Below are positions 1 through 6,628 of a stretch of 11,938 bases of DNA, one piece after another. The notes under the pieces are model-generated. The model searched no databases, was not told the origin of the DNA, and was given only the letters and a program-made list of their open reading frames with translations. Position numbers and translations under genes: made by a program. The number at the start of each line of letters is the position of its first letter. Within the stretch, counting starts at the first letter, position 1. Source of the stretch: DATBMY01 sp036554605 (lineage in GTDB: Bacteria; Acidobacteriota; Blastocatellia; UBA7656); contig DATBMY010000391.1 of assembly GCA_036554605.1 (NCBI GenBank), positions 1-11,938 on the forward strand. Direction: 5' to 3'.

Positions 1-750
1 AAGGCAATCAGGGCAGCTGACTATGTGTGCGAGCAAGGCGCAGTCTATAGCGTCGGCCGCGGGCGCGCGGTAAAGCTCTTCGAGGCGGCCGGCCGGCAAG
101 CATTTGCCGCCGCGGGATTGGAATATCTTCCGGCGCAGCTCGGCGAGAAAAGTATTCGTCGTCTGGTCGGAATCTATCAGGCGGACCTGCGCCACGGGGC
201 TCTCTCTTACAAAGCTCAAGCGGCGCGGTTCTTCCAGATAAAGCTTCGCCTCGCGACGGGCTATTCGCATCCAGTCGTCTACGGCGCGACGCGGGCCACG
301 CAGTATCCGCGCTATCTCTCCCGGGTAGTAACCGTGAAAAAAACGTAGTATGAGCACGCCGCCGGATTTTGAAGTATCTTTTCGGATGCAGGCGTAATGG
401 CATATGGCGCGAAGCTGATCTTTGACCTGTGCCTGCACTCCCATATCGACTGCCCGCAAGCCTATCTCGGCCGAGTCGTAATCTATAAGCGACAGCGGCC
501 GTATGCGCGCCGCCCGGCGAAGCTGCGACAGATGCATGTTGCGCAGGGTCGCATAGAGGTATCCTTCGAGGTTATCAATAGAATCGAGGTCCGGCCTGGC
601 GATGGTGAATTGTATGAATGCGTCATGAACAAGGTCTTCGGCCTGCTGGCGATCATGTCCGGTCAATTGCAGCGACCACCCTAGCAGCCGGCCATACCGC
701 TGCATGAATAAATCTTCATGGCTAATAGCCTTTTTATAGGCGTTGAGCAT
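1..750 (-). CDS. Sigma-70 family (ECF-like) RNA polymerase sigma factor with C-terminal Cys/His extension, partial
   Basis: The frame is open from an ATG at 750 to the window edge (250 codons, no stop reached). An in-frame TAA lies four codons upstream, so this is the first possible ATG; the ribosome site is weak (TTAGG). Residues about 11-90 look like sigma region 2: a region 2.1/2.2-type helix with AEDLVHDAFIQF (37-48) and YLYATLRNMHLSQLRR (64-79). Residues about 131-171 look like a region 4 helix-turn-helix (LRFFHGYYPGEIARIL, then a basic helix). A linker rich in Arg and Glu follows, ending in a cluster at C237, H242, C246 and C249. The last three match the H-x3-C-x2-C pattern of zinc anti-sigma (ZAS) domains. 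The family role is to direct core polymerase to alternative promoters. That the tail binds metal or controls the factor is inference. It lies downstream of herA on the same strand, 218 bp away. Sure of a sigma factor; unsure of total length and target genes. Confidence 0.85.
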   Translation of the reverse strand, partial: MLNAYKKAISHEDLFMQRYGRLLGWSLQLTGHDRQQAEDLVHDAFIQFTIARPDLDSIDNLEGYLYATLRNMHLSQLRRAARIRPLSLIDYDSAEIGLRAVDMGVQAQVKDQLRAICHYACIRKDTSKSGGVLILRFFHGYYPGEIARILRGPRRAVDDWMRIARREAKLYLEEPRRLSFVRESPVAQVRLIDSDQTTNTFLAELRRKIFQSRGGKCLPAGRLEELYRAPAADAIDCALLAHIVSCPDCL

Positions 751-770
751 AAGACCTAATTACATGACTA

Positions 771-791
771 TCGAGGCGGGCCCGATCTCGA
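771..791. promoter_or_regulatory. Small palindrome upstream of the sigma-factor gene
   Basis: TCGAG at 771-775 and CTCGA at 787-791 are inverted around an 11-nt centre that contains the perfect palindrome CGGGCCCG (777-784). It lies 21 bp before the sigma start codon at 750, where an operator or start-site element could sit. I found no convincing -35/-10 pair, and such palindromes arise easily in G+C-rich DNA. Confidence 0.25.
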
Positions 792-812
792 ATTGAGAAT
801 GAAATACTTTTC

Positions 813-970
813 AGGGGCCGGAGGTCGGGGGCCGGGGGTCAGGGCTTGTTTGTGAAATAGCATTTAAGATTTGAAATCCCAGATTTGAGATAGGGGAATT
901 GACTATCAGCTGTAAGCTGTCACCTGTTCCCCATCCGGCCCTGACCCCCGGCCCCCGACCTCTGGCCCCT
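813..970. repeat. Long G-rich inverted repeat with internal short repeats
   Basis: The left arm (813-844) and right arm (939-970) are 32 bp each and complementary at 31 positions; the one mismatch is G820 against the base opposite it. The 94-nt interior holds a direct repeat AGATTTGA (867-874 and 881-888), a tandem AGCTGT (near 909-920), and an inner inverted pair GGGGAA/TTCCCC (893-898, 927-932). Each arm carries four runs of three or more G on one strand, so it could also fold as a G-quadruplex. The right arm overlaps the herA stop codon at 969-971. Because herA and the downstream sigma gene share a strand, a herA transcript would fold here, so a role in termination or mRNA 3' protection is possible. 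No T-run follows. It may instead be a dispersed intergenic repeat family; copy number cannot be judged from one window. Confidence 0.8.
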
Positions 971-2657
971 ATATGTCTATTCCGCCTATGCGGCCGCCGC
1001 CGCGAGGCTCGGGCTTTACCATGACGGCCTGCTCTTCGTCGCGACGGGCGCGGCTCGACTCAGAATGATACCTGGCCCACTCGGCCGGAGCGTCGATCGT
1101 CTCGCCGCCGTGGCGCGTCAGACGTTTTCGCACCTGGCACATAACGGGCGTATTGATCGCTACCCCCGAAACGATCAACTGCCCCTTGGTAAGCGCCGGC
1201 AGCTCGTCGAGCATGCGCCGGCCCGCGCCCTCGACCGTTTTGGCGATGGTGTCCTGATCGATCGGATTCACAATACGCATGATGAATTGTGTCATGCACT
1301 GCGACAGCACGTCGGAGTCGAGCTTGCCCGGCCGCTGCGTTATAAGCCCTACGCCGAGCCCGAACTTTCGCCCCTCGGAAAGAATCTGCTTGAGCACGTT
1401 CGTCGACACGACGGTCTGGCCCGCCGGCGCGAAGCGGTGCGCCTCTTCAAGCAGCGCGAAGATCGGATAAGGCAAATAGCGGTCGCTGGTCGGGTCGGTC
1501 ACTTCGCCCTTGTGCGTGGCCATGCGCGCAAGTATCGCGCGGCGAAGCAGCGTGCCTACGATCACCTGCTGCTCTTTCTCATCAATGTCGACGAGCTGAA
1601 GCACGGTGCACTGCCCGGGCCGGAAAAGCTCTACGAGCGGGTTGTGCTGGTGGTCCGAAAATATCTGGTGCTTGGAGTATCCGCGGAACCGGTCGTTCAA
1701 GCGCCATTCGAGACCATCGATCGTGCTTATGTTGCCCGCCCGGTTCCCCTCCTCGTCGCCATATCGCTGCTCGGCCACGGCATCCATCAAATCCTGTATG
1801 GTGTAATGGCCGTGCTTTCCGGCGCGCTCTCGCGTGGTGCGAAAGGCGTTGCCGAGAAAGTGGCGCATCTTATCGGTCATCTCGGGCAGCAGGTAGCATA
1901 TGTCCGCGAACTCCAGCGAATCGAAACGCACCTTCACTTTTTCGGGGCGGAGTATGCGAATCTCCGGCGCGTATCCGTCCGACGAGAAATACTCTTTGAA
2001 CTCCGGCTTCTTCACATCCTGCAGCGTCTCGTATTCGCCGTGCGGGTCGATGACCACGACGGCCGAGCGGTTCTCGGGCTTCATCAGCTCTTCTATGAGG
2101 ACCGAGGCCGTGTAGCTTTTTCCCGCGCCGGTCGAAGCGAGCACCGCCAGGTGCGTAGAGACAACGTCCTTGACCGAAAGCACTACCGGGACCTGACCCG
2201 GCTCGCGCGTAAGCAGGCTGCCGATGTGGGCGGATCCTGGCTCGCCCCGGCGGCGCGGCGAAAGCACGTGCGCGAGCATGTCCGACGGCGCGAGGAATAC
2301 CTGCTGGCCCGGCAGAGGGGGCACGCGCGGGTTTATAAAATCCGAAAGCTCGTCGTCGAAATAACCTATTACCGATACGGTTATCATGAAGAGCTCCGCG
2401 CCTTCATCTTCAAGCCCGATCATTGCCGCGACCATCGAGGGCGGAGTGGCCGGGTCGGCGAGGAAACTATCGGGGAGCGACCGCACTAGCTCGCGCTCGG
2501 TTATGTTGCCGAGTATCTGGCGGGTGCTGCGCGCGGCCTCGGCCCGGTAATAGACGAACTCGCCCACCCGCGTCCGCTCGTTGTCGGTCGTGATAAAGAC
2601 GAACTCGTGGGGCTTTTCGCCCGGCCCTTTTACGGTCCCTATCAGCGTATCGGTCAT
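969..2657 (-). CDS. herA: HerA-type hexameric DNA-translocating ATPase (HAS-barrel + DUF87)
   Basis: A 562-residue protein with the full HerA layout. The first ~150 residues form the HAS-barrel region (GTVKGPGEKPHEFVF at 7-21, GEFVYY at 32-37). The RecA/FtsK-like core follows, with Walker A STGAGKS (175-181), the DPHGEYE strand end (204-210), Walker B ending LLEEAH (402-407), and the sensor/translocation segment LITQRPGKLDSDVLSQC (438-454). In archaea HerA is a hexameric pump that partners the nuclease NurA in DNA end resection; bacterial relatives act in repair or with nuclease or SIR2 partners in defence. No nurA, DUF4297 or SIR2 gene is next to it here, so the partner is unknown. The ATG at 2657 is the only sensible start before the HAS-barrel; it lacks a clear ribosome site. 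It is divergent from asnA. Confident in the family, not in the cellular role. Confidence 0.9.
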   Translation of the reverse strand: MTDTLIGTVKGPGEKPHEFVFITTDNERTRVGEFVYYRAEAARSTRQILGNITERELVRSLPDSFLADPATPPSMVAAMIGLEDEGAELFMITVSVIGYFDDELSDFINPRVPPLPGQQVFLAPSDMLAHVLSPRRRGEPGSAHIGSLLTREPGQVPVVLSVKDVVSTHLAVLASTGAGKSYTASVLIEELMKPENRSAVVVIDPHGEYETLQDVKKPEFKEYFSSDGYAPEIRILRPEKVKVRFDSLEFADICYLLPEMTDKMRHFLGNAFRTTRERAGKHGHYTIQDLMDAVAEQRYGDEEGNRAGNISTIDGLEWRLNDRFRGYSKHQIFSDHQHNPLVELFRPGQCTVLQLVDIDEKEQQVIVGTLLRRAILARMATHKGEVTDPTSDRYLPYPIFALLEEAHRFAPAGQTVVSTNVLKQILSEGRKFGLGVGLITQRPGKLDSDVLSQCMTQFIMRIVNPIDQDTIAKTVEGAGRRMLDELPALTKGQLIVSGVAINTPVMCQVRKRLTRHGGETIDAPAEWARYHSESSRARRDEEQAVMVKPEPRGGGRIGGIDI

Positions 2658-2857
2658 TTGAGATTGCTCTGATTATGAACTTGTTTCGGCGGTCACTATA
2701 TAACGAAAGTGAGCGATGTAGCCAGTCCGTACGCTGCCAGGTGACGACCGTCACCGCGAGCCGTGACCCGTGTCCTACCCTTTCGAGCCCGCCCCGCCCT
2801 ATGCTGCCACAGGGCGTCGTGCGCCCCATGAGCACTTTTACATCCAGGAGAAAAACT
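2658..2857. other. Divergent intergenic region between herA and asnA
   Basis: These 200 bp must carry the promoters of both divergent genes. On the plus strand TATATAAC (2697-2704) could be a -10 for asnA, but no good -35 sits 16-18 bp before it. On the minus strand CATAAT could serve herA, again without a clear -35. Two hairpins are present: GGTGAC-GACC-GTCACC (2740-2755) and CGCCCT-10 nt-AGGGCG (2795-2816). The second is 41 bp before the asnA start and would lie in its leader. I see no coding sequence here beyond an in-frame upstream extension of asnA that has no ribosome site. Confidence 0.45.
2795..2816 (+). promoter_or_regulatory. Hairpin in the asnA leader
   Basis: Arms CGCCCT (2795-2800) and AGGGCG (2811-2816) flank a 10-nt loop upstream of the asnA ribosome site. 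No T-run follows, so it is not an obvious attenuator; it could be a leader hairpin or chance in G+C-rich DNA. Confidence 0.3.
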
Positions 2858-3988
2858 ATGGTAGCCAAGAAACAAGACTTAGCCGGACCGGGCATAGGCA
2901 ATTATGACGAGCTTGAAAAAGTACTTCCAAATGATTACAGCTCGCTGCTCAGCCCGAAGGAGACGCAAAAAGCAATCTTCGCCGCGAAGAACTATATTGA
3001 GCAAAATCTCTGTGATGAGCTGAACCTGATGATGGTCACCGTTCCGCTTATCGTAGACTGCGAAAGCGGCGTAAACGACATGCTCGACCGCGACGGGTCG
3101 CGCACGCCAATCCAGTTTCACATCTCGAACGATTACGACAAGCACCCCGTTGACGCGCAGGTAGTTCAGGCCGCGACCAAGTGGAAAAGGGTCGCGCTAA
3201 AGCAATTCGATATGAAGCCGGGCGAAGGGCTCTGCACCGACATGCGCGCCGTGCGCAAGGATTACTTCCTCGACCACGATCACAGCGCGTATGTCGATCA
3301 GTGGGACTGGGAGAAAACGATAAAGCCCGAGCAGCGCAATCTCGATTTCCTGACCGGCACGGTCGAAAAGATATGGAAGGTTATCAAAGGCGCCGAAGAG
3401 TTCCTGCTCGACAATTTCCCACAGTTGCGAACTGACAGGTATCCGCGCCTTCCCGATAAGCTGACCTTCATACACGCTGAAGAGATACTCGAACGATTCC
3501 CGGACCTGCCGCGCAAGCAGAGAGAGACGGCGATACTTCAAGAGTATCCGGCCGTCTTCATATACGGCATAGGCTGGACGCTTGAGGACGGCTACCCGCA
3601 CGAGCTGCGCGCGGCCGATTACGACGACTGGGTAACCGAGACCGTGTCAAAGGATGGCCGGCGGATGCATGGACTCAACGGCGACATACTGGTCTGGAAC
3701 CCGGTGACGCGCCGGCGCCACGAGCTATCTTCGATGGGAATTCGCGTCAATGCCGAGACGCTGCGCAAGCAACTGGAGATGACCGGCCAGCTCGATTTCC
3801 TGCGGCTGCCATACCACCAGGGGATCATAAACGACGAGCTGCCGCTTTCGATCGGCGGCGGCATAGGCCAGTCGCGCGTGCTTATGTACCTGCTAAGGAA
3901 AGCGCACCTCGGCGAGGTGAGCGTCACCGTCTGGCCGAAGATACTTAAAGAGATGTGCCACCATAAAAACATACACGTTCTTGAGTAA
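2858..3988 (+). CDS. asnA: Aspartate-ammonia ligase (ammonia-dependent asparagine synthetase A)
   Basis: AsnA makes asparagine from aspartate and ammonia with ATP giving AMP and pyrophosphate, in the cytoplasm; its fold is that of class II aminoacyl-tRNA synthetases. Clear landmarks are TPIQFHIS (83-90), AATKWKRVALKQF (105-117), PGEGLCTDMRAVR (121-133), HSAYVDQWDWE (142-152), YDDWVT (255-260), GLNGDILVWNPV (272-283), ELSSMGIRV (289-297) and motif 3 GGGIGQSRVLM (333-343). The start is chosen at the ATG at 2858 because AGGAG (2846-2850) sits 7 bp before it; an in-frame ATG at 2828 and the longer open frame back to 2675 have no such site. At 376 residues it is longer than the ~330-residue E. coli enzyme, partly from about 25 extra N-terminal residues and an insert near 185-200. 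It stands alone, divergent from herA, and ends before a strong hairpin. No regulatory asnC is seen. Confidence 0.96.
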   Translation: MVAKKQDLAGPGIGNYDELEKVLPNDYSSLLSPKETQKAIFAAKNYIEQNLCDELNLMMVTVPLIVDCESGVNDMLDRDGSRTPIQFHISNDYDKHPVDAQVVQAATKWKRVALKQFDMKPGEGLCTDMRAVRKDYFLDHDHSAYVDQWDWEKTIKPEQRNLDFLTGTVEKIWKVIKGAEEFLLDNFPQLRTDRYPRLPDKLTFIHAEEILERFPDLPRKQRETAILQEYPAVFIYGIGWTLEDGYPHELRAADYDDWVTETVSKDGRRMHGLNGDILVWNPVTRRRHELSSMGIRVNAETLRKQLEMTGQLDFLRLPYHQGIINDELPLSIGGGIGQSRVLMYLLRKAHLGEVSVTVWPKILKEMCHHKNIHVLE

Positions 3989-4000
3989 CCGCCCCTTCGC

Positions 4001-4036
4001 AAACAGGATGGGCTGTGTCATTGGCCCATCCTGTTT
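4001..4036 (+). terminator. Hairpin terminator after asnA
   Basis: A perfect 13-bp stem pairs 4001-4013 with 4024-4036 around a 10-nt loop, 12 bp after the asnA stop. The 3' side ends in GTTTATTA, a short and imperfect T-tract, so termination may be partial. It separates asnA from the next operon. Confidence 0.72.
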
Positions 4037-4136
4037 ATTAGAATCGTCCATGCGACCGGCGAATATTTGTACGGCTCCGACTTGTCGCCGCACTCCACAT
4101 CTCTTCGCTCAATACTCTATTGCGCTCCTACTCGGT

Positions 4137-4166
4137 TTGGGCCGTCCGTCCGGCGGATGGTATCAT
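4137..4166 (+). promoter_or_regulatory. Candidate sigma-70-like promoter for the baeRF-hutI pair
   Basis: TTGGGC (4137-4142) and TATCAT (4161-4166) are spaced 18 bp apart, 45 bp before the start codon at 4211. The spacer itself is an imperfect inverted repeat, CCGTCCG (4142-4148) against CGGATGG (4154-4160), which could hold an operator. The rest of the gap from 4037 to 4136 shows no gene. Confidence 0.45.
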
Positions 4167-4186
4167 CAATCGTGGACCGCGATTGA
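4166..4186. promoter_or_regulatory. 7-bp-arm palindrome at the likely transcription start of baeRF-hutI
   Basis: TCAATCG (4166-4172) and CGATTGA (4180-4186) are perfect inverted arms around a 7-nt centre. The element touches the candidate -10 box and covers the expected start point, the usual place for a repressor site; as RNA it would form a 5'-terminal hairpin. The binding protein is unknown. Confidence 0.4.
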
Positions 4187-4210
4187 GCAATACCTGAGCA
4201 GAGGTAAAAT

Positions 4211-5332
4211 ATGGCGCTCACAGACTTGCTGGACCGCCTCGCCGCTTTCGAGCCTACCGGGTTTCCTTTCATTAGCCTTTATCTGAACGCAGAGCCGGAC
4301 CAGCACGGCCGCGATAATTTTCAATCGTTCGTCCGCAAAGAGTTTTCCGAGCGGGCGAAAACCTACAGCGCAAACTCCGCCGAACGGTTGAGCTTCGATC
4401 AGGACGCGGAGAGCATACTCGCTTACCTTGAAAGCGAAGTGCTGCCCGAGGCCAACGGGCTCGCGATATTCGCCTGCGCGGCGGCCGATTTCTTCGAGGC
4501 CGTGCAGCTGGGCGCTCCGATCCCGCGCAACCGGCTCTTCGTTTATGAGCAGCCACACCTGTACCCGCTCGCGCGACTGATAGACCAGTACCCGCGCTAC
4601 GCGGTGCTTGTTGCAAACACCAACGCCGCGCGATTGTTCGTATTTGGCCGCGGCAAGCTGCTTACATCCGAAGAGGTGCAGGGGCGCAAGACCAATCGCA
4701 CCAAGGTAGGCGGCTGGTCGCAGATGCGTTATCAACGGCACCTGGAAAACTATCACCTCCATCATGCCAAAGAAGTGATCGAGGTCCTGGGCCGGGTCGT
4801 GGATGAGGACAAGGCCGAACAGATAATTCTTGCGGGCGACGAGTCGATAATTCAGCTTCTCAAAGAGCAGATGCCGCAACAGTTGAGCGACCGGGTGATC
4901 GACGTGCTGAGCCTCGATATTAACGCGCCGGAAAAAGAGATCTTCGAAACAAGCACCGAGACGGTCCGCGAGCGCGACGCCGAAACCGACGCCGAGAAGG
5001 TGGCGGGCCTCATAAGCGAGTACCGCGCGGACGGCCTTGCCGTGCTAGGCGTAGAAGAAGCGCTCGCGGCGCTTTATAACGGGCAGGTCGACGAGCTTTT
5101 CTTGCAGGCCGCCGCGGACAATATAAGCTATGACGAGGGCAAAGTCGGAAAGCTCATAGACGTATATAACTCCGGGGCGCGCTCCGGGCTCGAACTAAGC
5201 GAGCGCCGCGTCGTCGCCGACGAGCTTATAAGGCTCGCACAGGCGACATCCGCCCGCGCCACTTTTATCGAAGAGAGCCATCTGCTATCGGAGTTCGGGG
5301 GCGCGGGCGCGACGCTCAGATACAAGATATAA
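4211..5332 (+). CDS. Bacterial eRF1-like protein (baeRF family, Vms1-type peptidyl-tRNA hydrolase fold)
   Basis: A 373-residue protein resembling the bacterial homologues of archaeal/eukaryotic release factor eRF1, probably baeRF family 10. The N-terminal ~120 residues resemble the first domain (FISLYLNAEPD at 20-30). The middle domain (about 130-255) starts with the strand YAVLVANTNAARLFVF and carries GGWSQ (167-171) followed by MRYQRH. In Vms1/ANKZF1 the equivalent loop has a conserved Gln that cleaves peptidyl-tRNA on stalled ribosomes, so Q171 is the likely catalytic residue. The last ~110 residues resemble the L7Ae-like third domain (LYNGQVDELFL, then DELIRLAQATSARATFIEE and GGAGATLRYKI at the end). 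A role in ribosome rescue or translation quality control is inferred. The start at 4211 has GAGG (4201-4204) 6 bp before it. Its TAA abuts the hutI ATG with no gap, so the two genes are probably co-transcribed and translationally coupled. Confidence 0.85.
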   Translation: MALTDLLDRLAAFEPTGFPFISLYLNAEPDQHGRDNFQSFVRKEFSERAKTYSANSAERLSFDQDAESILAYLESEVLPEANGLAIFACAAADFFEAVQLGAPIPRNRLFVYEQPHLYPLARLIDQYPRYAVLVANTNAARLFVFGRGKLLTSEEVQGRKTNRTKVGGWSQMRYQRHLENYHLHHAKEVIEVLGRVVDEDKAEQIILAGDESIIQLLKEQMPQQLSDRVIDVLSLDINAPEKEIFETSTETVRERDAETDAEKVAGLISEYRADGLAVLGVEEALAALYNGQVDELFLQAAADNISYDEGKVGKLIDVYNSGARSGLELSERRVVADELIRLAQATSARATFIEESHLLSEFGGAGATLRYKI

Positions 5333-6607
5333 ATGGATAGTCGGGAAATACTCATCACCGGCGCGGCCCAGCTTGTGACGCTCGGCGGGCCGGCGCGCCC
5401 GCGCACGGGCGGCGAGATGCGCGAGCTTTCGGTGATCGAAGACGGCTCGGTGCTCGCCCGCGATGGCGTGATAGTGGCTGTGGGAGCCACTTCCGAGGTT
5501 GCCTCGCGAGCGGGCGCGAGCGCCGAGCGGATAGACGCTTCGGGACTGGTCGTCATGCCGGGGTTCGTCGACGCGCATACGCACCCGGTCTTTGCCGGCA
5601 CGCGCGAAGACGAGTACGAGATGCGCGCCGCGGGCGTAACCTATCAGGAGATCGCCGCGCGCGGCGGCGGCATTCGCTCGACCGTGCGAAGGACGCGAGC
5701 GACGACGGAAGAGGAGCTATTCGAGATTGCGCTCGCGCGCGTCCGGTGGCTCATCGAGCACGGCACGACGACCGCCGAGGCGAAAAGCGGTTACGGGCTG
5801 ACTCTGGAAGATGAGCTGAAAATACTTCGCGTCATACGCCGCCTGGACCGCGCAACCCCGCTTGAGATGGTTCCGACGCTGCTTGGCGCGCACGAAATCC
5901 CGGACGAGTACCGGGGCGACGGTATGCGCGAGCAATACATCGAGCTTGTCATAAACGAGATGATGCCGCGCGCCGCGAGCGAGCATCTGTCCGAATACGT
6001 AGATGTATTTTGCGAATCGCACGTCTTCACAATCGACGAAACGCGCAGGATATTCGAGCGGGCTCGCGAGCTTGGTCTCGGCGTAAGACTTCACGCCGAC
6101 CAGTTGACGCTTTGCGGCGGCGCGCGGCTCGCGGCGGAGATGGGCGCGGCCTCAGCCGATCACCTCGAATACATCGACGACGAAGGGATAGAGATGCTCG
6201 CCCGCGCAAATGTCTGCGCCGTGTTGCTGCCGGGCGCGGTCTTCAATCTTGGGCTCGCGCGCTACGCCCCGGCGCGAAAGATGATCGAGGCGGGCCTTTC
6301 AATCTGTATCGCCACGGACTTCAACCCCGGAAGCTCGCCTACACCGTCCATGCAGATGGCGCTTTCGATAGCCTGCACGCAGATGCGAATGACGCCCGCC
6401 GAAGCAATAACCGCGGCGACCATAAATCCGGCCTATAGCCTTAATCGCGGCTCGCGCATAGGCTCGCTCGAAGAAGGGAAGCAGGCCGATTTAGTGATAT
6501 TCGATTGCGGGGATTATCGCCAGATACCTTACTTTTTCGGCGTGAATCACGCGCAGGTTGTAATCAAGCATGGCCGCGTGGTGGTTGACCGCCGCGGCCA
6601 TCTTTAA
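5333..6607 (+). CDS. hutI: Imidazolonepropionase (histidine degradation)
   Basis: HutI hydrolyses 4-imidazolone-5-propanoate to N-formimino-L-glutamate, the third step of histidine breakdown, in the cytoplasm. The 424-residue length fits the family. It is an amidohydrolase-fold metalloenzyme with these landmarks: PGFVDAHTHPVF (76-87; metal ligands H82 and H84), R91 in AGTRxDE, GGGIRSTV (111-118), TTAEAKSGYGL (146-156), LGAHEIP (184-190), the HADQ histidine H254, DHLEY with H277, and the metal ligand D329 in ATDFNPGSSPT. The start at 5333 directly follows the stop of the preceding gene; no clear ribosome site precedes it, which supports coupled translation. No hutH, hutU or hutG lies in the window, so the rest of the pathway must be elsewhere. 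It converges with the hydrolase gene, 21 bp away, with no obvious terminator between. Confidence 0.95.
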   Translation: MDSREILITGAAQLVTLGGPARPRTGGEMRELSVIEDGSVLARDGVIVAVGATSEVASRAGASAERIDASGLVVMPGFVDAHTHPVFAGTREDEYEMRAAGVTYQEIAARGGGIRSTVRRTRATTEEELFEIALARVRWLIEHGTTTAEAKSGYGLTLEDELKILRVIRRLDRATPLEMVPTLLGAHEIPDEYRGDGMREQYIELVINEMMPRAASEHLSEYVDVFCESHVFTIDETRRIFERARELGLGVRLHADQLTLCGGARLAAEMGAASADHLEYIDDEGIEMLARANVCAVLLPGAVFNLGLARYAPARKMIEAGLSICIATDFNPGSSPTPSMQMALSIACTQMRMTPAEAITAATINPAYSLNRGSRIGSLEEGKQADLVIFDCGDYRQIPYFFGVNHAQVVIKHGRVVVDRRGHL

Positions 6608-6628
6608 GCGCGAACAAATTGGGAAACG

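Noticed and set aside
8..403. 131-codon minus-strand frame at the left edge that ends in a stop
   Set aside because: It overlaps the sigma-factor frame in another phase, is Arg/Pro-rich and starts inside the gene; the sigma frame has clear regions 2 and 4.
813..970. The inverted repeat as ends of an insertion sequence or as a CRISPR unit
   Set aside because: The 94-nt interior has no coding room and no target-site duplication is apparent; there is only one pair of arms, inverted and not direct, so neither reading holds.
1065..2489. Long open frame of 474 codons on the plus strand opposite herA
   Set aside because: It is a mirror of the strongly supported HerA frame, rich in Arg/His/Leu with no recognisable domain; such antisense frames are common with G+C-biased codons.
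2675..2857. Extended N-terminus of AsnA by 61 residues
   Set aside because: No ribosome site before the upstream ATGs; a clear AGGAG precedes 2858, and the extra residues resemble translated intergenic DNA.
969..3988. A defence island around HerA
   Set aside because: No nuclease, SIR2, methylase, toxin or phage gene is next to it; the neighbours are a sigma factor and a biosynthetic enzyme.
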